Notes under the pieces: generated by a model
Databases searched by the model: none
Told to the model about the DNA's origin: nothing
The model's input: the letters and a program-made list of their open reading frames with translations, nothing else
Made by a program: the position numbers and the translations under genes
Shown here: one piece after another, positions 1-8,795 of the stretch
Position numbering within the stretch: position 1 is the first letter of the stretch
How the letters are laid out: each line of letters starts with the position of its first letter
Assembly (NCBI RefSeq): GCF_030538595.1
Contig: NZ_JAUNTS010000001.1
Location: 411,327-475,326, forward strand
Origin: Kocuria sp.
GTDB taxonomy: Bacteria > Actinomycetota > Actinomycetes > Actinomycetales > Micrococcaceae
Length of the DNA stretch: 64,000 bases
Direction of reading: 5' to 3'

Positions 1-148
1 CTGAGGCCCCTCCGCTTAAACGCGGCCGCCCCCGCGGGTGAGGCGGGGGGGGTGGGGTTTGGGCGCCCACCCGCTGTGGGGCGAAAAAACCCAACCCCCA
101 GGCGCATCATCCGACCCCTTTGTGCGGGGGTGTGTGACACCCGGCTCA

Positions 149-178
149 CTGACATGCTCCGTTAGAAGTGCCTAACAT
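149..178 (+). promoter_or_regulatory. Putative sigma-70 promoter of poxB
   Basis: CTGACA at 149-154 and TAACAT at 173-178 are separated by 18 bp and resemble -35 and -10 boxes. The implied transcript starts near 185, downstream of the first in-frame ATG (168) and about 50 nt before the GTG at 237, so it supports the GTG start. The DNA before this (1-148) is G/C-run-rich, with an imperfect GGGGTT...AACCCC inverted repeat and no gene. Confidence 0.45.
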
Positions 179-236
179 GTTTGGGTGTGTTGATCAGGCC
201 CGGTTCCCCCGGGTCGGCACCAGCCGAGGAGGCATT

Positions 237-1982
237 GTGAAGCTCGCCGAACAGATTGTTGCCCAGCTCCAGCAAGCAGGTGTCAAGCGTATTTACGGCA
301 TTGTGGGAGACAGCCTCAACCCCGTGGTGGATGCAGTCCGGCAGACCGGCGGCAGTGCCAAGGGCGGAATTGACTGGGTCCACGTCCGGCATGAAGAGGC
401 GGCGGCTTTCGCAGCGGCCGCCGAGGCCCAGCTCACGGGTGAGCTGGCCGTCTGCGCGGGGTCCTGCGGTCCGGGCAACCTGCACTTGATCAATGGCCTC
501 TACGATGCCCAGCGTTCCGGTGCGCCGGTCCTGGCCATTGCCTCCCACATTCCCTCCGCGCAGATCGGCCAGTCGTTCTTCCAGGAGACACACCCGGACC
601 GGTTGTTCAATGAATGCTCTGTCTACAGCGAGCAGATTTCCACCACGCAGCAAGCGCCCCGAGTGGTGCGCTCTGCAATTCAGCACGCCACCGCGCTCAA
701 CGGCGTCTCCGTGATCACTCTGCCCGGAGACGTGGCCGATATGGACGCCACCGCAGACACCCCCCAATGGACGCCGGTCATGGCAGCCTCCACCGTGCCG
801 AATCCGGAGTGCATCCAGGAGATCGCTCAGGTGCTCAACGATGCCAAGAAGGTGGCCATTTTTGCCGGTCACGGCGTCCGCGGCGCACACGCTGAAGTCA
901 TCAAGCTGGCAGAGATTCTGGCCGCACCCATCGGGCACTCCCTGCGCGGCAAGGATGCCATTCAGTTCGACAACCCCTACGACGTCGGTATGACCGGCTT
1001 GCTGGGCTACGGTGCGGCTGCCGAGGGTCTTCAGGACGCCGATGTGATGATCATGCTGGGCACGGACTTCCCCTACGACCAGTTCCTCCCGGACACGACC
1101 ACCATTCAGGTGGACCGCAATCCCGCGGTTCTGGGACGGCGCACGGATGTTCAGTACCCGCTCCAGGGAGATGTGTTGCCCACGCTGCAGGCGCTGCTGC
1201 CTCTGCTGAGCGCCAAGAAGGACCAGAGCTTCCTGAAGAAGACGCTCAAGCGCCACGACAAGCTCATGAACCACGCGGTGGGGGCCTACACCCGCAATGT
1301 GAAGCGGCTGCAGCCGATCCACCCTGAATACGTGGCAGATGTACTGGACCAGGTGGCAGCCAAGGATGCGATCTTCACGGCGGACACCGGCATGTGCAAT
1401 GTCTGGTCAGCCCGTTACATCCAACCTTTGGGCACGCGGCGCCTCATTGGCTCTTTCTTGCACGGCTCCATGGCCAATGCCCTGCCGCACGCCCTCGGTG
1501 CCCAGGTGGCGTTCCCGGACCGTCAGGTGATTTCCATGTCCGGAGACGGTGGGCTGTCCATGTTGATGGGCGAACTGGTCACCGCCGCCATGTACCAGTT
1601 GCCCCTGAACGTGGTGGTGTTCAACAACTCCACCTTGGGCATGGTCAAACTGGAAATGCTTGTGGATGGCTTGCCCGATTTCGGTGTTGACGTGCCGGAT
1701 GCCAACTACGCCAAGGTGGCCGAGGGACTGGGCTTCCATGCTCAGCGTGTGGTCAAGGCCAAGGACGTGGAGGGCGCACTGCAAGCAGCGCTGGCCCACA
1801 ACGGTCCCTCCCTGGTGGAGGTCATCACCGACCCCAACGCACTGTCCATGCCGCCCAAGATCACGGGTGATCAGGTCTTTGGTTTTGCCACCGCCATGAG
1901 CAAGATCGTACTCAACCGCGGTGCCGGAGAGGCCGTGTCCATGGCGCGGTCCAATCTGCGCAACGCCAATGCGCTGCGCTGA
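237..1982 (+). CDS. poxB: Pyruvate dehydrogenase (quinone) / pyruvate oxidase PoxB
   Basis: A peripheral-membrane ThDP/FAD enzyme that decarboxylates pyruvate to acetate and CO2 and passes electrons to quinone. The 581-residue product has the usual family length and three-domain layout. The N-terminal pyrimidine domain carries the catalytic Glu in HVRHEEAAAF (near residue 53), a central FAD-type domain follows, and the C-terminal ThDP domain has GDGGLSM near residue 435 followed by the conserved NNSTLGM. The ORF opens at 168, but GTG 237 is preferred: GAGGAGG lies just upstream, homology starts there (KLAEQIVAQL), and the predicted promoter covers codon 168. The gene is monocistronic and ends before a strong hairpin. 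Acetolactate synthases share the fold, but the sequence pattern fits PoxB better. Confidence 0.93.
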   Translation: MKLAEQIVAQLQQAGVKRIYGIVGDSLNPVVDAVRQTGGSAKGGIDWVHVRHEEAAAFAAAAEAQLTGELAVCAGSCGPGNLHLINGLYDAQRSGAPVLAIASHIPSAQIGQSFFQETHPDRLFNECSVYSEQISTTQQAPRVVRSAIQHATALNGVSVITLPGDVADMDATADTPQWTPVMAASTVPNPECIQEIAQVLNDAKKVAIFAGHGVRGAHAEVIKLAEILAAPIGHSLRGKDAIQFDNPYDVGMTGLLGYGAAAEGLQDADVMIMLGTDFPYDQFLPDTTTIQVDRNPAVLGRRTDVQYPLQGDVLPTLQALLPLLSAKKDQSFLKKTLKRHDKLMNHAVGAYTRNVKRLQPIHPEYVADVLDQVAAKDAIFTADTGMCNVWSARYIQPLGTRRLIGSFLHGSMANALPHALGAQVAFPDRQVISMSGDGGLSMLMGELVTAAMYQLPLNVVVFNNSTLGMVKLEMLVDGLPDFGVDVPDANYAKVAEGLGFHAQRVVKAKDVEGALQAALAHNGPSLVEVITDPNALSMPPKITGDQVFGFATAMSKIVLNRGAGEAVSMARSNLRNANALR

Positions 1983-2020
1983 TCGGTGACTTCCGCGGGC
2001 CTGCCCGCTGAGAGCTGAGA

Positions 2021-2052
2021 TGGCCCGCCCACCACCGCTGGTGGGCGGGCCA
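2021..2052. terminator. Hairpin terminator between poxB and the NUDIX-RraA gene
   Basis: A perfect 14-bp stem (TGGCCCGCCCACCA with its complement) closes on a CCGC tetraloop. It lies 39 bp after the poxB stop, between convergent genes, so it may serve both strands. There is no strong T-run. Confidence 0.7.
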
Positions 2053-2143
2053 ACGTGATTCTGGACGGGCCCGTTTTCAGACCATGGCCCGTTGTATTGC
2101 AACCCGTGATGCGTAACCGGCGGGTTGGTGTGGGCTCAGGTGG

Positions 2144-3199
2144 TCACCTCTCCACCAAGATGCCGTCATCGTCGCAATACACCATGGCACCGGGGCGGAA
2201 CGTGGCTCCCCCAAAACTGAGCTCCACGTCCACCTCCCCTGCCCCGTCCTTCCGGCTCTTGCGCGGATTGCTCCCCAGCGCCTTGACCCCCAGATCAAGC
2301 GCACCGATTTCCGCGCGGTCACGCACGGCGCCATTGATGATCACCCCGGCCCAGCCGTTCCTCACCGCCGCCTGAGCGATGTTGCCACCCATCATGGCGC
2401 TCTCCAGCGAGCCCTGGGCATCGACAACCAGCACGGCACCATCACCCTGAGTGGCTGTCAAAGACTTCACCAGGCCGTTGTCCCCGCTGCAGCGGATGCT
2501 TCGGATGGGCCCGTGGAAATGCTCTCGCCCTCCCACGGTCTGAAATTGCAGGGACACCGATTGCAACTCGTCACCGCGCTCGTCGTAAAGATCGGCCGTG
2601 GCAATGCGGTCGCTTTTGCCGTCTCGGTGGCCGTTGGCAGAGTCGTGGCCAAGGGTGCTGGCCGAAACGCTGGTCTCGGCGGCGGCTTGATGGTTGACGT
2701 TCTGGCTCATGGGTGCCCTTTCCGATCCGGCCTGCGTGACGAACTTGGTCTGCCCGTTGAACTCCACGGCCATGGTGATGCGCAGCAGGAAATCCTCCCG
2801 GATGGACGGCAAGTCGTTGAGGGGGAACCATGCCACGGCGGTGGATTCGTCGTCGTTGACCACGGGCTCCCCACTGACCCAGGTACAGCGGAAGGTGTGG
2901 TCAAGGAAAGTGCAGCGGTCACCATTGGGAAAGGTGATCTCAGAACCCGCTTTGACCCAAGCCAACCCTTCTACAGCGCACTCGACGCCCGTCTCCTCTT
3001 GGCACTCCCGCACGGCTGTCACGGCCGGGTCCTCACCGGGATCCACAATGCCGGTGAGGGGAGTCCACTGTCCGTTGTCGGCACGACGGCACAGCAGCAC
3101 GTGGTCGTCCTTGAGCACCACGGCGGTGGCCCCCGTGAGCCACAGCGGTGCATGGCCGATCTTGGCGCGCAATTCCAAGATGAAATCTGGTGTGGGCAT
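2144..3199 (-). CDS. NUDIX hydrolase - RraA-like fusion protein
   Basis: A 351-residue protein joins two families in one frame. Residues 1-160 form a NUDIX pyrophosphohydrolase with a complete Nudix box at 50-72 (G50, E56, R64, E65, E68, E69, G71). Residues about 198-351 match the RraA / 4-hydroxy-4-methyl-2-oxoglutarate aldolase family (TADLYDERGDELQ, VVDAQGSL, INGAVRDRAEI, KALGSNPRKS). RraA-like proteins either inhibit RNase E or act as aldolases; which applies here is not visible. The linker (164-197) begins with Met164, whose codon follows AAAGGG at good spacing, so a separate RraA could be made internally. ATG 3199 is chosen over the longer frame because AGGAACG precedes it and the 19-bp tandem array lies upstream. 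The substrate of the NUDIX half is unknown. Confidence 0.85.
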   Translation of the reverse strand: MPTPDFILELRAKIGHAPLWLTGATAVVLKDDHVLLCRRADNGQWTPLTGIVDPGEDPAVTAVRECQEETGVECAVEGLAWVKAGSEITFPNGDRCTFLDHTFRCTWVSGEPVVNDDESTAVAWFPLNDLPSIREDFLLRITMAVEFNGQTKFVTQAGSERAPMSQNVNHQAAAETSVSASTLGHDSANGHRDGKSDRIATADLYDERGDELQSVSLQFQTVGGREHFHGPIRSIRCSGDNGLVKSLTATQGDGAVLVVDAQGSLESAMMGGNIAQAAVRNGWAGVIINGAVRDRAEIGALDLGVKALGSNPRKSRKDGAGEVDVELSFGGATFRPGAMVYCDDDGILVER

Positions 3200-3211
3200 T
3201 ACGTTCCTGCC

Positions 3212-3306
3212 TGCCGTTGGGGTGACTCGCCACGATTGTGGTCTGCCGCCGCGATTGTGGTCGGCCACTGCAGCTGTGGTGACTCGCTGCAATCGGGGTG
3301 AGCTGC
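3212..3306. repeat. Five-unit degenerate 19-bp tandem repeat upstream of NUDIX-RraA
   Basis: Five consecutive units of exactly 19 bp start at 3212, 3231, 3250, 3269 and 3288. Each has a G/TTGTGGT- or GGGGTGA-like core; for example CACGATTGTGGTCTGCCGC and CGCGATTGTGGTCGGCCAC. The array ends 13 bp before the preferred ATG (3199, minus strand), so it sits in the promoter or leader. It also reads through without stop in the longer ORF frame, so it could alternatively encode a short N-terminal repeat. Confidence 0.7.
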
Positions 3307-3371
3307 TTCCCTCGATGGTGTCATACGGGCCGTGCTGCACCGGCAGCCCGGCACCGAGAGCAACGCGGGCG

Positions 3372-3953
3372 TCATACCAGAACTAGGGCCAGTGCCGCCC
3401 CCACCAGCATGGACGGCCCGAAAGGCACGCGGTCGGTGGCCCGGGCACGGCGACTGAGCAGCAGGACCACAGCCACCAGTCCACCCACCACGAACCCCAG
3501 AATGACACCCCACAGCACAGCCCACCCGGAGACAAAACCCAGTACGGTCCCCAGCAGACCGGCAAGGCGTACGTCCCCGAGCCCCAGCGCACCACCGGAA
3601 ATACGACGCAGTAAGTAGTACAGCAGCCACATGCCCAGAGCACCCAGAACCATTCCAAGGACTCTGCCGGGCTCGCCGGAGAGCAGTGCAGCCACCGTCA
3701 ACAGCACACCGGAACCTATCCAGGCCGGGCGTACCACCACACCGGGAAGTTTGTGGTCCCGTAGGTCCACGTAAATCAACCATGCCGCTATCAAGGCCAT
3801 GGCGGTCAGGGTGAGCAGCACGCAGAACGTGGCGGCCAGGCTGCCAAAGTTCCCGGCAGATGCATGCAGCATCAGATATTCACCCATGCACACCAACGTA
3901 GTCACGCAGACCCGTTGCGCCCACTGAATGCGGTGCTCCTGGGCAAAGGTCAC
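3372..3953 (-). CDS. Prepilin peptidase, A24 family (short form)
   Basis: An integral-membrane aspartyl protease of the type that removes prepilin leader peptides. The 193-residue product is mostly hydrophobic helices. It keeps both active-site Asp motifs: DLRDHKLPG near residue 63 and GLGD near residue 124, plus a C-terminal FGPS loop as in PilD/TadV/CpaA proteins. It lacks the N-terminal methylase domain of classical PilD, as many actinobacterial versions do. No pilin, ATPase or tad genes lie nearby, so its substrates must be encoded elsewhere. The start is a GTG without a clear ribosome-binding site; an internal ATG (3887) is possible. It lies upstream of, and co-oriented with, NUDIX-RraA, separated from it by the tandem array. 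Confidence 0.8.
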   Translation of the reverse strand: MTFAQEHRIQWAQRVCVTTLVCMGEYLMLHASAGNFGSLAATFCVLLTLTAMALIAAWLIYVDLRDHKLPGVVVRPAWIGSGVLLTVAALLSGEPGRVLGMVLGALGMWLLYYLLRRISGGALGLGDVRLAGLLGTVLGFVSGWAVLWGVILGFVVGGLVAVVLLLSRRARATDRVPFGPSMLVGAALALVLV

Positions 3954-3989
3954 CGAAGTGTTATCGCCAGCGGCACCTGTGGAGGTCTC

Positions 3990-3995
3990 TAGACT
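3990..3995 (+). promoter_or_regulatory. -10 box TAGACT for a leaderless transcript
   Basis: TAGACT ends 6 nt before the ATG at 4002, and no Shine-Dalgarno sequence lies at usable distance (GGAGG is 17 nt away). This is the arrangement of a leaderless mRNA, common in actinobacteria. Confidence 0.5.
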
Positions 3996-4001
3996 GGTGG
4001 C

Positions 4002-4841
4002 ATGACCCCACGACCGTACGGCAGGCCAACAGCCTCCCCCAGCACGGACCCGGAAGAGTTCGCGGCACTGTGCCGATCTTCACCGTGGCGTTGGGACACC
4101 GTCCGGTTCACGTTGGAGTGGTTGCTGCCGGTCTCCCGTACCGATGGCGCCGGGCAGCCGGTCCGGGACGCCTCCATGGGGGCTCAGACGGACCGTAATC
4201 CTTTTCCCGTCCGGGCGTGGATTCGCCGGCCTCATGACGTGCGGGTGGAAACCCTGGACGGTCACCCGCTCTACACAGCCACCGACTTGGGAGCATCCCG
4301 CCAAGATTTCTACGTGGCCTCCCGGCCTGATTCTTGGCTGCTGCCCCCACCGCTGGTGGCTCCGGTGTACCGGCGTTCCGGTCTGGTGGAACGCCGCCCG
4401 GAGGCAGCCTACGGTGACCCCGTGTTCGGCGGCGGACGTTGGCAGGCTGTCCTGGACCCGGTGGAACTGGTGGGCTCTGCACCCGCGCCGGCCTATCTCA
4501 CTGCGCAATCACCGGCTGCGATCACACATGTTCGGGTGGAAACTGACGACGCCGGACGCACCATCCGCCGCGCCACCGTGACACCGCGGATCGCCTACAC
4601 CCCCAGGGAACCGGGCCACCCCTTGGTGCCGGCACCAACAGACGTTGCAATAGATCAGGAGACGGGCATCTGCGTGGCCACCACCGTGCTGGATGGCCCA
4701 CTGCGCGGTGCCGGCCACCGCCTGCAGTTGGAAGCAGTGGATGATTACCTGCTGGATGATTTGTTCACCCCCGTGTCCTTTGACCTGACCGATGTCTCCC
4801 GGCATGTCCCGTGGGTAGTCGGCCACGGGCCGGCCACCTGA
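4002..4841 (+). CDS. Conserved hypothetical protein, function unknown
   Basis: A soluble-looking 279-residue protein with no signal peptide or membrane segment and no motif I can assign. It is rich in Pro, Arg and Val and reads as a mostly beta protein (repeated V-R-V-E-T segments near residues 80 and 175). It probably starts on a leaderless transcript, since TAGACT lies 6 nt before the ATG. It is 36 bp upstream of, and co-oriented with, the GT87 glycosyltransferase, which suggests co-transcription and possibly a role in the same envelope pathway; that is inference from position only. The frame has normal high-GC codon use throughout, so it is very likely a real gene. Confidence 0.7.
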   Translation: MTPRPYGRPTASPSTDPEEFAALCRSSPWRWDTVRFTLEWLLPVSRTDGAGQPVRDASMGAQTDRNPFPVRAWIRRPHDVRVETLDGHPLYTATDLGASRQDFYVASRPDSWLLPPPLVAPVYRRSGLVERRPEAAYGDPVFGGGRWQAVLDPVELVGSAPAPAYLTAQSPAAITHVRVETDDAGRTIRRATVTPRIAYTPREPGHPLVPAPTDVAIDQETGICVATTVLDGPLRGAGHRLQLEAVDDYLLDDLFTPVSFDLTDVSRHVPWVVGHGPAT

Positions 4842-4877
4842 CAACGACTCCACCGCTCACACCGTACAAAGGTCCTG

Positions 4878-6251
4878 ATGACTACTCGCCGCACGTTGTC
4901 CCTGCGCTCACTCCCCTTCCGGCGCGCACACGCAGCGCCCGGAGGGGACGGTCACCATGCCGCTGCCAGGCTTTCCCGCAGTACCGTGACCATGCTGCTG
5001 ATCACCTATGCCGTGGTCACGGTACTGGGCTCGTTGTATCTTCTGACGGTCCGGGACCGGCCGGGGCTGGACATGGAAGTGTATTGGCGCGCCGCTCAGG
5101 TGCTGCACGGGGTCAATCCGAACACCCAGGATCTCTACGCGCCCAGTCTGGTCACAGCTGGAGACTTGGAGCTTCCCTTCACCTACCCGCCGTTGTCGGC
5201 GTTGATTTTTTATCCCCTGGGTGGACTCACGCTGGAACAGGCCTGGACCGTCATGGCCATCACGGGCGTTGCTCTCACCGGGCTCTACGTGTTGGTGATC
5301 CTGCGCTTGGCGCCCTTTTCCCGGCCGTGGTTCGGTGCCAACCCGGTGGTCAGTGTTTTGGCGTTCCTGGGTTTGTTCGGAGTGATCTGGAACCTCTACC
5401 CGGTGTATTTCACACTGGTTTTTGGTCAGGTCAACATCTTGTTGGTCCTTCTCATTCTCTGGGATCTGGCCAGACCACAGTCCAAAGTGTGGGGGCGCGG
5501 TGTGCTCACCGGGTTCACCGCAGGTTTCAAGGTGACCCCGGCCGCCATGGGTTTGGTTCCGCTGGCCCAGGGCCGGTGGCGCACCATTGTGGGCATGGCA
5601 GCGGGCTTGGCCACCACCGTGGTGCTTTCTGCGCTCTTCCTACCCCGTGAAGTGTGGGATTACTTCACCTCCCAGTTGTGGCAGACCAGCCGTGTTGGGG
5701 AAGATGCCCGTATTTCCAATCTGTCCCTCAACGGCTCTCTTCAAATGCTCAATCTGCCGGATGGCTGGGCTGACCCGTTGCGAATCATTTTGGTTCTGGC
5801 CGTGATTGTGGGCGGTGCTCTTGGTATCCGCCGGGTTTCGCGCGCCGGGGATGTTTTCTCCGCCACCATGATTGGCGCCCTGGTGATGCTGCTGATTTCC
5901 CCGATTTCCTGGGAGCACCACTGGGTGTGGGTGGGGCCGCTGATGGTGGCCTTGATTCCCACCAACCCGCGCACGGCCTCGGCCTGGCAGTGGGGTGTGG
6001 CGGTGATTGTGGTGGGGCTGCTGCTGTGGACTTTCACCTCCGCGCCCTCGGTCTTTGCCGCTGAGCTGTTGGGGCCCGATTTCCCCAACAGGGTGGTGCT
6101 CACCGGACCGCCCGTCCTGGAGCGTGTGGCAACGCTGCCCGTGTGGGCGGGGCTTGCGGCCGGCATCTGGTTGGCTGTGCGCCCATACCCGTCCTCGCCC
6201 GCTCCAGTACCAGTCCCCACCAACGACGACGCCGCCCAGCTCGCCCGGTGA
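4878..6251 (+). CDS. GT87 (DUF2029) membrane mannosyltransferase-like protein
   Basis: A polytopic membrane glycosyltransferase, probably using polyprenyl-phosphate-mannose to extend lipid-linked glycans or glycolipids in the envelope (PimE and related enzymes define this family). The 457 residues show a short cytosolic Arg-rich N-terminus, then about ten hydrophobic helices. Typical GT87 features are visible: an acidic residue in the first periplasmic loop (GLDMEVYW), FTYPPLSAL, FGQVNILLV and a late SWEHHWVW motif. The C-terminus is a Pro-rich tail. The ATG at 4878 follows AAAGG. It ends about 100 bp from the convergent PIN-PhoH gene. The exact acceptor cannot be told from sequence. Confidence 0.82.
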   Translation: MTTRRTLSLRSLPFRRAHAAPGGDGHHAAARLSRSTVTMLLITYAVVTVLGSLYLLTVRDRPGLDMEVYWRAAQVLHGVNPNTQDLYAPSLVTAGDLELPFTYPPLSALIFYPLGGLTLEQAWTVMAITGVALTGLYVLVILRLAPFSRPWFGANPVVSVLAFLGLFGVIWNLYPVYFTLVFGQVNILLVLLILWDLARPQSKVWGRGVLTGFTAGFKVTPAAMGLVPLAQGRWRTIVGMAAGLATTVVLSALFLPREVWDYFTSQLWQTSRVGEDARISNLSLNGSLQMLNLPDGWADPLRIILVLAVIVGGALGIRRVSRAGDVFSATMIGALVMLLISPISWEHHWVWVGPLMVALIPTNPRTASAWQWGVAVIVVGLLLWTFTSAPSVFAAELLGPDFPNRVVLTGPPVLERVATLPVWAGLAAGIWLAVRPYPSSPAPVPVPTNDDAAQLAR

Positions 6252-6348
6252 AGCCACCCACCGGGTGAGTTCTCCCCGAGCACGGGAGGAACCCTGCACT
6301 GAATGAAATCTCGCCCGGCCGCAGATGATCTTGCACCCGGGTACCAGC

Positions 6349-7713
6349 TCAGATTTCCGCCCGCTCCAGGACTTCCGTGACCAGTGCGGCAATCGGCGAG
6401 CGCTCCGAGCGGGTCAACGTGATGTGCCCGAACAAGGAATGACCTTTGAGGGCTTCCACCACGGCTGTGATGCCGTCATGGCGCCCAACGCGCAGGTTGT
6501 CCCGCTGGGCAACATCGTGAGTCAGCACCACTTTGGAGTTTTGACCGATCCGGGAGAGCACCGTGAGCAACACGTTCTTCTCCAAGGATTGGGCTTCATC
6601 CACAATCACCCAGGCATCGTGGAGGGATCGCCCGCGAATGTGTGTCAGGGGCAAGACTTCGATCAGGCCTTGGGAGGTCACTTCCGTCATGACGTTCTCG
6701 GAAACCACAGATCCCAGGGTGTCGTACACGGCCTGCCCCCAGGGATTCATCTTTTCGTCCTCCGTGCCGGGCAGGTAACCAAGTTCCTGTCCACCGACTG
6801 CATAGAGTGGGCGAAACACAATGATCTTGCGGTGTTCCTGGCGTTCCAGGACAGCTTCCAACCCGGCACACAACGCCAGGGCCGACTTTCCCGTTCCAGC
6901 ACGCCCGCCCAGGGACGCAATGCCAACTTCCGGGTCGAGCAGCAGATCAATGGCCAAGCGCTGCTCAGCTGATCGTCCGGTCAGACCAAAGACTTCCCGG
7001 TCGCCGCGAACCACTCTGGCGGTGCCATCCGCTCGGACCCGCGCCAGGGCATTGCCACGCAGCGAATGCAGCACAAGTCCGCAGTTGGTCGGTGCCGTCT
7101 CCGCGCCCACCATGGCCACAGGTTGGTCAGCGTACAGGCGAGCAACGGCGTCGTCGTCAACGTCCAGTTCTTGGATGCCGGTGTAATCCGCGTCTGAACC
7201 GGTGACCCATTCGGCGCGGTATTCGTCCGCGTCAAGGCCCAGTGCGGAGGCCTTGACGCGCATGGGGAGGTCTTTGGAAACCACGCACACGTCATGGCCT
7301 TCATCGGCAAGGTTTTTGGCCACGGCAAGGATGCGGGAATCGTTGTCCTTGAGGCGGAAACTCAGCGGCAAAACCGTCTCCGCTATGTGATTGAGCTCCA
7401 CGATCAAACGCCCGCCCTCATCCCCCAGCGGAAGGGGACGGTTCAAGTTGCCGTGATCCACCCGGAACTGATCCAACAACCGCAAGGCCTTGCGGGCAAA
7501 GTAGCCCAGCTCCGCATCGTGGCGCTTGGCTTCCAGCTCGGTGATGACCACCACGGGCAGGACCACATCATGCTCGGCAAAACGCAGGATCGCCCGGGGG
7601 TCCGAGAGCAATACAGAGGTGTCCACCACGTAGGACTTGACTCCCGCTCGGGGTGCCACCGTTGCTGTTGTCACGGCGGATTCGAGCTTCTGATCTACGT
7701 GCGTGCTGGTCAT
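6349..7713 (-). CDS. PIN-PhoH family ATPase (PhoH2)
   Basis: Two domains fused as in mycobacterial PhoH2, which couples a sequence-specific RNase to RNA unwinding. Residues 27-160 are a PIN nuclease domain beginning with [12 protein letters not shown] (Asp31) and keeping further acidic residues (KDNDSR, VVSKD). Residues about 240-454 are the PhoH P-loop ATPase with Walker [10 protein letters not shown] (269-277) and Walker B VIVDEAQS (Asp372, Glu373). The length of 454 is standard. A GTG precedes the ATG, but AAGGA is better spaced for ATG 7713. In some actinobacteria phoH2 follows an antitoxin-like small gene; none is seen here. It is co-oriented with uppS upstream. Confidence 0.92.
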   Translation of the reverse strand: MTSTHVDQKLESAVTTATVAPRAGVKSYVVDTSVLLSDPRAILRFAEHDVVLPVVVITELEAKRHDAELGYFARKALRLLDQFRVDHGNLNRPLPLGDEGGRLIVELNHIAETVLPLSFRLKDNDSRILAVAKNLADEGHDVCVVSKDLPMRVKASALGLDADEYRAEWVTGSDADYTGIQELDVDDDAVARLYADQPVAMVGAETAPTNCGLVLHSLRGNALARVRADGTARVVRGDREVFGLTGRSAEQRLAIDLLLDPEVGIASLGGRAGTGKSALALCAGLEAVLERQEHRKIIVFRPLYAVGGQELGYLPGTEDEKMNPWGQAVYDTLGSVVSENVMTEVTSQGLIEVLPLTHIRGRSLHDAWVIVDEAQSLEKNVLLTVLSRIGQNSKVVLTHDVAQRDNLRVGRHDGITAVVEALKGHSLFGHITLTRSERSPIAALVTEVLERAEI

Positions 7714-7869
7714 CACGGCGTCCTTTGCAGTCGGGACAACCGGCGTCGGTCACCGGCCGCCTGAGACCACGGTGGCACGCACCGGAGCGCAACATGGGGG
7801 CAGACACGTGAACTCGGCGTGAATTACACGGATGTGACTTGGCGCACCCCTGGCGGTGCAGGAGGCAGT

Positions 7870-8631
7870 TCAGCCTCCAAAGCGGCGCTTGCGGGAGGCG
7901 TAATCACGTAGCGCCCGCAGGAAGTCCACGTAGCGGAAGTCCGGCCAGAGGGCTTCGCAGAAGTAGTACTCGGAGTAGGCGGACTGCCACATCAGGAAGC
8001 CGGAGAGCCGCTGTTCCCCGGAGGTGCGAATCAGCAGGTCAGGGTCCGGTTGGCCCCTGGTGTAAAGGTGTTCGGAGATGTGCTCGGCGGAGAGTTCGGT
8101 GAGCAGGTCACGCATGTCCTCCCCGCGATCCATGGCCTCCGTGAAGATCTCCTTGACGGCATCCACGATCTCCTGCCGCCCTCCATAACCCACGGCAATG
8201 TTGAGATGCGGACCTTCATTGCTTGCCGTCACCGAACGCAGAGTTTCCAAGCGATCGCGCAGGGCCTCCGGCAGCAGCTCCAGCGCACCCACGGGCTGCG
8301 CCCGGCAGATCCCTTCTTCCTGTAACCGCTGGGTGAGTCCCGTGATGATTTCCAGGAGCGGACCGAGCTCCGCCGCCGGACGCTTCAGGTTCTCCGTGGA
8401 GAGCACGTACAACGTGACCACGGGAATTTTCAGGTCCCGGCACCAGCCCAAGAACTCAATGATCTTCTCCGCTCCGGCGCGGTGCCCGTCCTCCGTGGAC
8501 CCACCGGACTGCTTGGCCCACCGGCGATTGCCGTCCACCAGCACACCCACATGGTGCGGCAGGCGCTCCTGATCCAGGTCAGCGGCCAGCCGCTGCTCAT
8601 AGAGCCGGTAAATCGGTCTGGCTTTGGCCAC
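7870..8631 (-). CDS. uppS: Isoprenyl transferase (cis-prenyl diphosphate synthase, Rv1086-like)
   Basis: Condenses isopentenyl diphosphate in Z configuration, making short- or long-chain prenyl diphosphates for cell-wall lipid carriers. The 253-residue product has the cis-prenyltransferase signature VDGNRRWAK with the catalytic Asp33, followed by RAGAEKIIEF, and the C-terminal RTSGEQRLSGFLMWQ and YSEYYF motifs. The N-terminal extension before DGNRRWA and the adjacent divergent hemolysin III gene match the Rv1086-Rv1085c pair of Mycobacterium tuberculosis, where Rv1086 is a Z,E-farnesyl diphosphate synthase; product length here is therefore uncertain. The GTG start is preceded by GAGGAGG. Confidence 0.9.
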   Translation of the reverse strand: MAKARPIYRLYEQRLAADLDQERLPHHVGVLVDGNRRWAKQSGGSTEDGHRAGAEKIIEFLGWCRDLKIPVVTLYVLSTENLKRPAAELGPLLEIITGLTQRLQEEGICRAQPVGALELLPEALRDRLETLRSVTASNEGPHLNIAVGYGGRQEIVDAVKEIFTEAMDRGEDMRDLLTELSAEHISEHLYTRGQPDPDLLIRTSGEQRLSGFLMWQSAYSEYYFCEALWPDFRYVDFLRALRDYASRKRRFGG

Positions 8632-8795
8632 GCCACCCTCCTCGTCATGCTGGTGCTGCTTGTGCCCATGGCAACTACAAATCTAGCGCCTGAGTGACTG
8701 TCTACAGGTTCACAGTCCCAGCCATCACCCAAGTTGGGGACTTAGAATTCTTCACGGTCCCTGCGGTATCACTTACTTTCACCAAGGAGGTTCCC

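Noticed and set aside
3212..3306. CRISPR array
   Set aside because: The units are contiguous 19-bp tandem repeats without spacers, and no cas genes are present.
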